Below, piece by piece: positions 52,601 through 64,000 of a stretch of DNA of 64,000 nt. The stretch comes from CBDDEI01 sp965226775 (GTDB lineage Bacteria; Chloroflexota; Dehalococcoidia; SHYD01). The stretch covers positions 2,294,001 to 2,358,000 of the forward strand of contig CBDDEI010000002.1 in the NCBI GenBank assembly GCA_965226775.1, written 5' to 3'. The first letter of the stretch is position 1. Each line of letters starts with the position of its first letter. Made by a program: the position numbers and the translations under genes. The notes beneath the pieces were generated by a model that was not told the DNA's origin, ran no database searches, and saw only the letters and a program-made list of their open reading frames with translations.

Positions 52601-55600
52601 ACAAGTCCAGTTACACCGTCACCGTGTCAGTCCGCGACAGCATGGACGCCAACGGCGACGCTGACGAGATGACGGACGACACGATAAGGGTGACGGTTCA
52701 GGTCACCAACCTGAACGAAGCCCCCGTGTTCACGCCCATCGAGCCCGACCTCCACAACGTGGACGAGAACACGCCGGCGGGCAGGAATATCGGCGCTCCC
52801 GTCGCGGCCACCGACGACGATAACCACAACCTGACCTACTCCCTGGACGCCGTCGACGCGGCGTCCTTCAACATTGATGCGTCCTCCGGCCAGTTGCGGA
52901 CCAAGAGCCGCGCTGGACTACGAAACGGGGCCCAACAGCTACATCGTGGACGTCACCGCCGCAGACCCGTCCGGCCTGAACGACACTATCGAGGTCACCA
53001 TCACGGTCAACAACGTCGATGAAGAGGGGACGGTCACGCTGTCGTCGACGCAGCCCATCGAGGGAACCCTGCTCACCGCTACGCTGGACGATCCCGACGA
53101 CGTGAGTGGCAGCGTGACCTGGTCGTGGCGGCGTTCTCAGAACAGAACCTCCTCTGGGACCCTCATCAGTGGGGCAACCTCAGCCACCTACACGCCGGTT
53201 GCCGCCGATGTGAACCGCTTCCTGCGGGCCACTGCCTCCTACACCGATGGAGAAGCGTCGGGCAAGAGCGCACTGGCGGTCTCGGGCAATAGGGTGCAGG
53301 CAGCGCCGGTGCAGCCGAATTCGCCGCCCGAGTTCCCGTCCAACACCGCTGAGCGCACCGTGGACGAGAACACGCCCGCGGATACGAACTTCGGCGCACC
53401 CGTCGCGGCCACCGACGACGACAACGACACCCTGACCTACTCCCTGGACCTGACCAGCCGGGCCACCTTCGACATTGTCGCCACTACGGGCCAGTTGCGG
53501 ACTAGCGCCGCCCTGAACTTCGAGGGCAAGTCCAGCTACAACGTGACCGTAACCGCCACGGACCCCTCCGACGCGGACGACACCATCACCGTCACCATCA
53601 CCGTCGGCAACGTCGAGGAAGCGGGCACGGTCACGCTGTCGTCGACGCAGCCCATCGTGGGAACCTCGCTCACCGCTACGCTGGAAGATCCCGACGACGT
53701 GCGTGGCAGCGCGACTTGGTTGTGGGCGGGTTCTCCGAACGGCAGCTCCTCCTGGACCCCCATCAGTGGGGAAACCTCAGCCACCTATACGCCGGTTACC
53801 GCCGATGTGAACCACTACCTCCGGGCCACTGCCTCCTACGACGATGGAGAAGGATCGGGCAGGAGCGCCGAAGGGGTCTCCGCCAACGTGGTGCAGGCAG
53901 CGCCGGTGGCGCAGAATGACCCGCCGATCTTCGACGAGAGCCCGTCCACGTCGCGCGACGTGAACGAGAACACGTCACCGGGCGAGGACATCGGCGAGCC
54001 CGTCGCGGCAACCGACCCCGAGAGCGATACCCTGACCTACTCCCTGGACGTCGACGGCGCGGAGTCCTTCGACATCAATAAAGACACCGGCCAGTTGCAG
54101 ACCAAGGCCGATTTGGACTTTGAAACGACCGCTACTTACTCCGTAACCGTAACCGCCACCGACACGGCAGGCGGCACCGACACCATCACCGTCACCATCA
54201 CCGTCAACAACCTCGACGAAGCCGGGACGGTAACGCTGTCGTCGCTGCAGCCTCAGGTCAGATTCCAGCTGACCGCCACGCTGGACGATCCCGACGACGT
54301 GGTGAGTGGCAGCGTGACCTGGTCGTGGGCGCGTTCTCAGAGCCGGAATACCCCTGGGACCCCCATCAGTGGGGCAACTTCAGCCGCCTACACGCCGGTT
54401 GCCGCCGATGCGGGCCGCTTCCTGCAGGCCACTGCCTCCTACACCGATGGAGAAGGGCCGGGCAAGAGCGCACAGGCCGTCTCGACCGATAGGGTGCAGG
54501 CAGCGCCGGTGGAGCCGAATGACCCGCCCGAGTTCCCGCTCACCGAGACCCGTGCACGCGACGTGGACGAGAACACGCCGGCGGGCGAGGACATCGGCGA
54601 GCCCGTCGCGGCCACCGACCCCGACGACGACACCCTGACCTACTCCCTGGACGCCACCAGCCGGGCCTCCTTCGATATTGTCGACACCACCGGCCAGTTG
54701 CGGACCAAGGCCAACTTGGACCATGAAACGACCTCTTTTCACTTCGTAACCGTAACCGCCGCCGACCCAGCCGGCCTGGACGACACCATCACGGTCACCA
54801 TCACCGTCAACAACCTCGACGAAGCCGGCACGGTAACGCTGTCTTCGCCGCAGCCCCTCGTCGCTAAACCGCTCACCGCTACGCTGGATGAACTCGACAC
54901 CGTCAATAGGAGCAGCGTGACCTGGTCGTGGGCGCGTTCTCCGAACGGCGCTTCCGATTGGACCTCCATCAGCGGAGAAACTTCAGCCACCTATACGCCG
55001 GTTTTGGACGATGTGGGCGACTACCTGCGGGCCACTGCCTCCTACACCGATGGAGCAGGGCCGGGCAAGAGCGCCCAGGCCATCTCCGACACCGCCGTGG
55101 AGGTGGCGCCGGGAAGGAACGCGCCGGTGTTCAAGGAGTACCCGACCGCGACGCGCAGCGTCGCAAGGAACACGCCCGCGGGCAGGAACATCGGCGCACC
55201 CTTCACGGCCACCGACGCCGACAACGACGCCCTGACCTACAGCCTGGGCGGCCGCGACAGGGATAGCTTCGACCTTGACACGTCCTCCGGCCAGTTGTCG
55301 ACCGAGGTTCTTGCGGATCTCGTGTTCGACGACAAGTACGAAGTCTTCGTGTCGGTCAGCGACAGCAAGGATGACTCCGGCAACCCAGAAACTGACCCGG
55401 TGATCGACACCTCGACCCGGGTGACGATCAACGTCACCACCACCACCACCACCACATCGGGCGGCGGTGGCGGTAGCAGCGGAGGCGGCGGAGGAGGTGG
55501 CAGCAGCAGCTCTGCCCAAACGCCAACCCCAACGCCAACACCGAGCCCAACACCTACGGCGACCCCAACGCCAACCGGACCGCAGTTCTCCGGCTTGATT

Positions 55601-56696
55601 GCCGCGGAGCCCAGCGTGACCGCAACGGTGGTTCCTGAGGGCACTACCCTGGGCCTCAACGGCGGCGCAGACCTGCCAGGCGGCGTCTACGTGAACTTCC
55701 CGCCCACCGCAGTGGCCTTGCCAGTGCACGTGAGCGTCTCGGTGAGCAACGAAGCACCGAGCGACGTGACTGCGCCCAGCGGCACTACCCTGCTGCCCTT
55801 GACCATCGACATCACTCCAGAAACTCCCGCTCACCCTGGGCGAGCCGCTGACCATTGAGATAAACCCCACGCCGGAACAGCTGGCGGCCGCAGGCGGTGA
55901 CCTGAACAACCTCGCCGTGGGCGTGGTGACTCCCAATGGCATCCAGGTGCTGCCCGCGCAGGTGCTGCACGGCAGGCTGGTGGTGACCATCGACCACCTC
56001 TCCACCTTCGTCCTGTTGGCCATCACCGACCCCGGCCCGATCCTGACCCAGCCGCCTATGGGCGATGCCTCGTCCATGGGCCCGCTGCTGCAGTGGACGC
56101 AACCGCCGCGCACTACCTGGTTCCAAGTGCAGGTGATCCCCTTCAATGAGGACGGCCCCGGCATCAACCTGGTTATCGGCGACGGCGCGCTGGTGCGGGC
56201 CGCGCAGTACCAGGTCCTGGGCCCCAACTTCGGCAGCGCTGACCCCAACTACGTGATGCTGCCCGGGATGACCTACCTCTGGCGGGTGCGCACTGCCACG
56301 GTGCTGACGAACCCCACGGAGGACGACTGGAGCGCCTGGGCGGTGAGCAGCTTCAAGACGCCGCCGGCCAGCAGCAGCACCATCACCCCGGTAGCGCCGC
56401 CGGCCTTCGGGGAGGTGAGCACGCTCACCCCGACGTTGACCTGGGCGAACTCCAACACCGCCGTGTTCTATTACGAGGTGCAGGTAAGCAAGGACTACGA
56501 GTTCGGGCCGAACGCCTTCCTCTACAGCGAGTACGTCCATGGCGGAGCCAGCACCCCGCCCAACAGCTACGTGGTGCCGGCAGCCTTCCCGCTAGAAGCA
56601 GGCGAGATCTACTACTGGCGGGTGCGGCCGCGGATTCAGGGCGACGGCGACCCGCTGCCGTGGAGCGCCACCTACGTGTTCTTGGCGCCGGGATAG
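49606..56696 (+). CDS. Giant exported leucine-rich-repeat/cadherin protein with shared C-terminal module; two +1 frameshifts
   Basis: ATG after AGGAGTGTAACCTG. Signal peptide, cadherin-like beta-sandwich (SLTALTVT ... HSYTI), a first LRR block of plant-like NxLSGxIP repeats (~160-500), second beta-sandwich, second LRR block (~640-800), third beta-sandwich, then cadherin repeats (VDENT-P-G-x-N/D-I-G...DTLTYSLD) alternating with Ig-like units (TVTLSSTQP ... YTDGE), Gly-rich and Thr-Pro linkers, and the shared module. An extra base near 52906 and another near 55829 break the frame; without them the protein would have ~2360 residues. Likely a surface adhesin or cell-contact protein. Confidence 0.82.
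50281..50418 (+). repeat. Exact 69-bp tandem duplication of one LRR
   Basis: 50281-50349 and 50350-50418 are identical and encode LTNLQELSFSNNQMSGSIPD plus LSG. Confidence 0.9.
55515..56693 (+). repeat. Shared C-terminal module, copy 4
   Basis: Same module as 2751-3924. One extra G near 55829 shifts the frame; the upstream segment ends at 55858 with HPGRAADH. No terminator follows; the next LRR gene starts 114 bp later. Confidence 0.9.
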
Positions 56697-56810
56697 GGGC
56701 GCAGGTGAGCAGGCAAGCACTGAGTGTTGTCGCGGCGCGCGGACACGATGATGCACTACCCCCGGCGCGACATTGCCCAGACCAGCAACTAAACAGAGGA
56801 GTGTAACCTA

Positions 56811-59800
56811 ATGCGTAAACGCATCTTTACCAGCACGATTGCCGCACTGGCCCTCTTTGCCGTTGTTGGCCTAATTGCCGCCCTCGCGCCCTCTCTTGCA
56901 TCGCTAAACCTGGCCCGCGCCCACTCGCCGGGCGGCGCATCCCTCACCGCGCTGACGGTGACCTCGGGGGTGACGCCGACTGGCGCTGACGCTCACGCCC
57001 ACGTTCGACAGCGCGGTGCATTACTACACGATCCCCGTGGCCGATACCGTGACCCAGATCACCATTGAGGCCACGCCGGAAGACGACGGCACCGTGGCCT
57101 ATAAGAACATGGACGGGACGACGCTTACGGACGCCGACGCGTGACCGCCGGCCATGCAGGTGAACCATCCCCACGGCCGGCAAGCGCATCAACGTGGTGG
57201 TAACCCATACCGACGCCGGATGTGCTGGAAGAGACCTACGGCGTGTTGGTGATCCGCGAGGGGCCGGCGGTACATGATCTGCTCGTGTTGATGGAGCTGT
57301 ACAACAGCACCGACGGCGCCAACTGGAAAGGTAACCCTAACTGGGGAAGCACTGAGCCCTTCGAGGAGTGGGATGCCCTCACTACGGTGAATGGCGACAA
57401 CGAGCGCATCCAGCTGCTGGCCCTTGATGTCAGAACTTGGTCGGGACCATACCAGCCTCGTTAGGCAACCTCGACAAGATGAAGGTATCTGGACCTTAGC
57501 TTCAACCAGTTGACCGGGCCGATCCCGGACCTGAGCAAAATCACCAACCTGACGGACCTGGCCCTGCATGAGAACCAGTTGACCGGGCCGATCCCGGCCT
57601 CGCTGGGCGCCCTCACCAACCTGCAGCTCCTGTGGTTGGCCAATAACGCGTTGACCGGGCCGATCCCGGAGGAGCTGGGCAACCTCATCGAGCTGGAGCA
57701 ACTGCAGCTATACGGTAACGACTTGACCGGGCCGATCCCGGACCTGAGCAAACTCACCGACCTGTACTCCCTGAGGCTCGCCGAGAACCAGTTGACCGGG
57801 CCGATCACGGGCCTGAGCAGCCTCACCAAACTGGAGTACCTGACTCTCCCCAATAACCAGCTGAGCGGTGAGATCACGGGCCTGAGCAGCCTCACCCGCC
57901 TGGTGGAACTGAAGCTCTTCAATAACCAGTTTACGGGGGAAATCCCGGACTCGCTGAGCCGCCTCACCAGCCTGACGTGGCTGTCTCTGGCGGGCAACCA
58001 GTTTACGGGGGAAATCCCGGAGGAGCTGGGCAGCCACAGGCCCCTGAGGCACCTGTTCCTGGACCGCAACCAGTTGGACGGGACGATCCCGGAGGAGCTG
58101 GGCAACCTCTGGAACCTGGTCACGCTGAATCTCGGCGACAACCAGTTGACCGGGACGATCCCGGAGGAGCTGGGCAACCTCAGGAACCTGGATTTCCTGT
58201 ACCTGGACAACAACCAGCTAAGCGGGCCGATCCCGGCCGAGTTGGGCACACTCACCGGATTGAGGGTCACACGCTTTGCGGGCAACGCGTTGACCGGGTG
58301 CGTGCCTAACGGGTTGCGCTATCTCATGAACGCCCCGGCTGTCACGATGCTAGACCCCGAAGCCACCGATGAAGAAATGCTGACACTCGAGGCCCAGGAC
58401 TTCAGCGCGCTGGGGCTGCCGTTCTGCACACTCAGCTCGCTCACGCTCAGCGGCGTGACCCTCCAGCAAGCCTTCGCCAGTGACACCGTGGTCTATACCG
58501 CCTCCGTGACCCACGACGTGGAGTCCACGACGGTGGCGGCGACGTTGCACAACAGCAACGACCCCATCTCCATCATGAAGGGCGCGGCTACCTATATGAA
58601 CCGCGACTCGGTGCCGCTCGACGTGGGGCAGAACGTGATCACCATCGAGATCTCCCCTCCTAATGGCACCCCTACCCACACCTACACCGTGACGATATTC
58701 CGCGCGGAGGGGGACCGGGCCACGCTGACCGCGCTGTACAACAGTGCGGGCGGCGCATCCTGGACGGACAAGACCAACTGGGGGAGCCCTACTGAGCCCC
58801 TCAACACCTGGTTCGGCGTCGAGGCGGACAGCAACGGCAACGTCACGGTGCTGGAGCTTCCTGGTAACAACTTGAGCGGGACCCTGCCGGCCGCGTTGGG
58901 CAGCCTCACCAGCCTAACAACGCTGGACCTCAGCGATAACCAGTTGAGCGGGACGATCCCGGACTTGACCACGCTCACCCAGCTACAGACCCTGAATCTC
59001 AGCGATAACCAGTTGAGCGGGACGATCCCGGACTTGGCCGCGCTCACCCAGCTACAGACCCTGAATCTCAGCGCCAACCAGTTGAGCAGGCCGATCCCGG
59101 ACTTGGCCGCGCTCACCCAGCTACAGACCCTGAATCTCAGCGCCAACCAGTTGAGCAGGCCGATCCCGGACTTGAGCACCCTCACCCAGCTACAGACCCT
59201 GAATCTCAGCGACAACCGGTTGACCGGGACGATCCCGGACTTGACCGCGCTCACCCAGGTACAGACCCTGAATCTCGGCGACAACCGGTTGACCGGGCCG
59301 ATCCCGGCCGAGTTGGGCAGCCTCACCAGCTTGCGGCAACTGTACCTTAACAAGAACCAGTTGAGCGGGTGCGTGCCCGACGGGTTGCGCACTCGCTTGA
59401 CCAACCATGACTTCATCGCGGTGGACGCGAACGGCGACGGCGACACCGCTGACGTGGGCGATACCCCAGGCTTGCCGTTCTGCACGCTCAGCTCGCTGAC
59501 ATTCAGCGGCGACGTGACCCTCAACCCGGTATTCACGAGTAGCACCACAACCTATACCGCCACCGCGGCCCACGACGTACAAATCACGACGGTGACAGCG
59601 CACTTGAACAACTCCAGCAACACCGTGTCCATCACGAAGGGCGCGGACACCTATACGAGCGGAGACCAGGTGCCGCTCGACGTGGGGTCGGACGTGATTA
59701 CTCTCGAGGTCACTAGGGCGGACGACCCTCTCACGACCCACACCTACACCGTCACGGTGACGCGCGCGCCCAACACCCAACCGACCTTTGACGAGGGCGC

Positions 59801-62800
59801 TGCCGCGACGCGCGGCGTGGACGAGAACACCTTCGCGGGCCGGGACATCGGCGATCCGGTGGAGGCCACCGACACCGAGAACGACACCTTGACCTACTCC
59901 CTGGACGCCACCAGCGCAGCGTCCTTCGACATTGACGAGTTCTCCGGCCAGTTGCAGACCAAGGCCGACTTGGACCACGAGGACAAGTCCAGGTACACCG
60001 TCACCGTGTCGGTCAGCGACAGCAAGGACGCCAACGGCGACGCTGATGATGCGACGGACGACACGATCAGGGTGACGATTCAGGTCGCCAACCTGAACGA
60101 AGACCCGGAGTTCCCGAGCAGCGAGACAGGGATGCGCAGCACGGACGAGAACACGGGGGCGGGCATGAACATCGGCACGCCCGTCGCGGCCACCGACCCC
60201 GAGAACGACAACCTGACCTACTCCCTGGACGCCGTCGACGCGGCGTCCTTCAACATTGATGCGTCCTCCGGCCAGTTGCGGACCAAGGCCGCGCTGGACT
60301 ACGAAACTGGGACCATCAGCTACAGCGTGGACGTCACCGCCGCGGACCCGTCCGGCGCGGACGACCGCATCACGGTCACCATCACGGTCAACAACGTCGA
60401 TGAAGAGGGGACGGTCACGCTGTCAACAACGCAGCCCATCGAGGGAACCCTGCTCGACGCTACGCTAGACGATCCCGACGAAGTGAGTGGCAGCGTGACC
60501 TGGTCGTGGCGGCGTTCTCAGAACAGAACCTCCTCTGGGACCCTCATCAGTGGGGCAACCTCAGCCGCCTACACGCCGGTTGCCGCCGATGTGAACCGCT
60601 TCCTGCGGGCCACTGCCTCCTACACCGATGGAGAAGATTCGGGCAAGAGCGCACAGGCCGTCTCGACCAATAAGGTGCTGCCAGTGCCGGTGGCGCCGAA
60701 TGAGCCTCCGGTCTTCGTCGAGGGCCCGTCCACGTCGCGCAACGTGGCCGAGAACACGTCACCGGGCGAGAACATCGGCGAGCCCGTCACGGCCACCGAC
60801 GACGAGGACGACACCCTGACCTACTCCCTGGACCTCACCAGCCGGGCCACCTTCGACATTGTCGCCACTACGGGCCAGTTGCGGACTAGCGCCGCCCTGA
60901 ACTTCGAGGGCAAGTCCAGCTACACCGTGACCGTAACCGCCACGGACCCCTCCGGCGCAGACGACACCATCACCGTCACCATCACCGTCGGCAACGTCGA
61001 TGAAGATGGCACGGTCACGCTGTCGTCGACGCAGCCCATCGTGGGAACCTCGCTCACCGCTTCTCTGGACGATCCCGACGAAGTGCGTGGCAGCGTGACC
61101 TGGTCGTGGGAGAGTTCTCAGAACGGGAACTCCTGGACCCTCATCAGTGGGGAAACCTCAGCCACCTACAGCCCGGATGCCGTCGCTGAGGGCCACTTCC
61201 TCCGGGCCATCGCCTCCTACACCGATGGAGAAGGGTCGGGCAAGAGCGCACAGGCCGTCTCGACCAATAGGTGCTGCCAGTGCCGGTGGCGCCGAATACG
61301 CAGCCCCAGTTCCCGTCCAACACCGCTGCGCGCAACGTGGACGAGAACACGTCACCGGGCGAGGACATCGGCGAGCCCGTCGCGGCCACCGACAACGACA
61401 ACGACACCCTGACCTACTCCCTGGACGACAGCATCGACGCGGACTCTTTCAGCATTGATGCGTCCTCCGGCCAGTTGCGGACTAGAGCCGCGCTGGACTA
61501 CGAAACGGAGCCCAACAGCTACATCGTGACCGTCGACGCCACGGACCCGGCCGGCCTGTACGACACCGTTACGGTCACCATCACCGTCAACAACGTCGAT
61601 GAACCCGGCACGGTCACGCTGTCGTCGACGCAGCCCCAGGTCGCTATCGAGCTCACCGCTGCGCTGGACGATCCCGACGGCGTGCGTGGCAGCGCGACTT
61701 GGTCGTGGGCGGGTTCCCCGAACGGCAGCTCCTCCTGGACCCCCATCAGTGGGGAAACCTCAGCCACCTACACGCCGGTTACCGCCGATGTAACCCGCTT
61801 CCTGCGGGCCACCGCCTCCTACACCGATGGAGAAGCGTCGGGCAAGGACGCCCAGGCGGTCTCCGCCAACGCGGTGCAGGCAGCGCCGGCGCCGCAGAAT
61901 GAGCCGCCCGTGTTCTCGTCCAACACCGCTGCGCGCGACGTGGACGAGCACACGCCCGCGGATACGAACATCGGCGCTCCCGTCACGGCCACCGACCCCA
62001 ACAACGACATCCTGACCTACTCCCTGGACCTCACCAGCCGGGCCACCTTCAACATTGTCGCCACTACGGGCCGGTTGCAGACCAAAGCCGCTCTGGACTA
62101 CGAAACTGGGACCCTCACCTACACCGTGACCGTCACCGCCACGGACCCGGCCGGCGAGACCGACACCGTTACGGTCACCATCACCGTCAACAACGTCGAT
62201 GAACCCGGCACGGTCACGCTGTCGTCGCTGCAGCCCATCGAGGGAACCCCGCTGACCGCTACGCTGGACGATCCCGACGAAGTGAGTGGCAGCGTCACCT
62301 GGTCGTGGCGGCGTTCTCCGAACAGGAACTCCACTGGGACCCTCATCAGTGGGGAAACCTCAGCCGCCTACACGCCGGTTGCCGCCGATGTGGGCGACTA
62401 CCTGCGGGCCACCGCCTCCTACACCGATGGAGAAGATTCGGGCAAGAGCGCACGGGCGGTCTCGACCAATAGGGTGGAGGCAGCGCCGGTGGCGCCGAAT
62501 GGGCCGCCCCTGTTCCCGTCCAACACCGCTGCGCGCGCCGTGGACGAGAACACAGTGGCGGGTAGGAACATCGGCGAGCTCGTCACGGCCACCGACCCCG
62601 AGAGCGATACCCTGACCTACTCCCTGGACACCGCCGGCGCGGCGTCCTTCGACATCAATAAAGACACCGGTCAGTTGCAGACCAAGGCCGACTTGGACCA
62701 TGAAGCGACCGCTACTTACTCCGTCACCATCACCGCCACCGACACGGCAGGCGCCACTGGCACCATTACCGTCACCATCACCGTCACCAACCTCGACGAA

Positions 62801-64000
62801 GCCGGCACGGTAACGCTGTCGTCGCTGCAGCCTCAGGTCAGATTCCAGCTGACCGCCACGCTGGACGATCCCGACGACGTGGTGAGTGGCAGCGTGACTT
62901 GGTTGTGGGCGGGTTCCCCGAGCGGCAACTCCTCCTCCTGGAGCCCCATCAGTGGGGCAACCTCAGCCACCTACACGCCGGTTACCGCCGATGTAACCCG
63001 CTTCCTGCAGGCCACCGCCTCCTACACCGATGGAGAAGGGTCGGGCAAGAGCGCCGAAGGGGTCTCCGCCAACGTGGTGCAGCCAGCGCCGGTGGCGCCG
63101 AATGACCCGCCGATCTTCGTCGAGAGCCCGCCCGCGACGCGCGACGTGGACGAGAACACGCCGGCGGGCGAGGACATCGGCTCGCCCGTCACAGCCACGG
63201 ACCCCAACAACGACACCCTGACCTACTCCCTGGACGCCGACGGCGCGGCGTCCTTCGACATCAATAAAGACACCGGCCAGTTGCGGACCAAGGCCGCCCT
63301 GGACTTTGAAACGACCCCTTCTTACTCCTTAACCGTAACCGCCACCGACACGGCAGGCGCCACCGGCACCATCAGCGTCACCATCGACGTCAACAACCGC
63401 GACGAACCCGGCACGGTAACGCTGTCGTCACAGCAGCCCCTCGTCGCTATCCCGCTCACCGCTACGCTGGATGATCTCGACAACGTCAGTGGCAGCGAGA
63501 CCTGGCTGTGGGAGCGTTCTCCGAACGGCGCCTCCGATTGGACCACCATCAATGGGGAAACTTCAGACACCTATACGCCGGTTGCCGGCGATGTGGGCGA
63601 CTACCTGCGAGCCACTGCCTCCTACGACGACGGCCACGGGCCGGACAAGAGCGCCCTGGCGATCTCCGCCAGCGCGGTGGAGCTGGCGCCGGGAAGGAAC
63701 GCGCCGGTCTTTACGGATGGTCCGACCACGACGCGCAGCATCCCGAGGAACACGCCCGCGGGCAGGAACATCGGCAGACCCGTCTCGGCCACCGACGCTG
63801 ACAATGACGCCCTGACCTACAGCCTGGACGGCCCCGACGCGGCCTCCTTCGCCCTTAACAGGTCCTCCGGCCAGTTGCTGACTCTGGCCGTGCTGACCGG
63901 CATCGACAGGACCAGCTACGAAGTCTCCGTGTCGGTCAGCGACAGCAAGGATGACTTCGGCAACCCCGACACGGCGATCGACACCATGACCACGGTGACG
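56811..64000 (+). CDS. Second giant LRR/cadherin protein; 3' partial, several frameshifts
   Basis: Starts MRKRIFTSTIAALALFAVVG, nearly the same signal peptide as the gene at 49606, after GAGGAGTGTAACCTA. The following beta-sandwich (56990-57500) is broken by several small indels and a TGA near 57142. From 57510 the frame is open: 10-12 LRRs, a beta-sandwich, second LRR block (58850-59370), beta-sandwich, then cadherin and Ig-like repeats. A missing base at ~61269 moves the frame, which then stays open to the window end. The last visible segment aligns with 55130-55440 of the first LRR gene, just before its linker, so the shared C-terminal module is expected just beyond 64000. Confidence 0.8.
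59031..59168 (+). repeat. Exact 69-bp tandem duplication of one LRR
   Basis: 59031-59099 and 59100-59168 are identical, encoding DLAALTQLQTLNLSANQLSR plus PIP. Confidence 0.9.

Overview
This window is GC-rich bacterial DNA. Most of it encodes very large exported repeat proteins; the rest is sensory, transport and housekeeping genes. Lipoproteins with Thr-Pro linkers, proteins rich in fibronectin III, cadherin and Calx-beta repeats, several NarL-type two-component systems, and GTG/TTG starts fit an environmental Chloroflexota genome (Dehalococcoidia/SAR202-like). That placement is inference from gene style; no rRNA or other marker gene is present.

Layout: (1) 2-3927, the 3' part of an exported dikinase-like protein. 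(2) 4189-12361, operon 'block A': a lipoprotein resembling a free-standing subtilisin prodomain, then a giant kexin-like subtilase. (3) 12660-18263, a membrane-anchored EEP-family hydrolase, then a minus-strand glycine-betaine-type ABC operon. (4) 18.6-30.2 kb, a mixed zone with an intact TM0106-type nuclease-helicase, a NarL-type sensor/regulator pair and a MarR regulator, set among at least four broken genes that can be rebuilt by joining frames. (5) 30521-33.7 kb, an LprG-like lipoprotein plus MFS transporter pair, preceded by truncated copies of a sensor-kinase 5' end that keep its promoter. (6) 33817-43999, 'block B', a second copy of block A with an expanded Calx-beta array. (7) 44778-48898, a three-gene signalling operon: hybrid kinase with DNA-binding output, sensor kinase, receiver-only regulator. 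(8) 49129-64000, a broken exported gene and two giant leucine-rich-repeat/cadherin genes, the second leaving the window.

The unifying feature is a nearly identical ~1.17 kb C-terminal module (Gly-rich and Thr-Pro linker, then Fn3-like domains). It ends four otherwise different exported proteins (dikinase, two proteases, LRR protein) and looks like a common surface-display or anchoring tail. In all four copies its distal part is out of frame with the upstream gene; three copies carry a +1 shift within the same ~40 bp and run into the same short out-of-frame tail. Whether this is real (truncation, phase switching, decay) or a consensus error in repeated DNA is the main open question. A second notable system is the hybrid kinase/transcription factor: its promoter carries five contiguous 11-bp units, and a copy of that promoter sits upstream of the lipoprotein-transporter operon.
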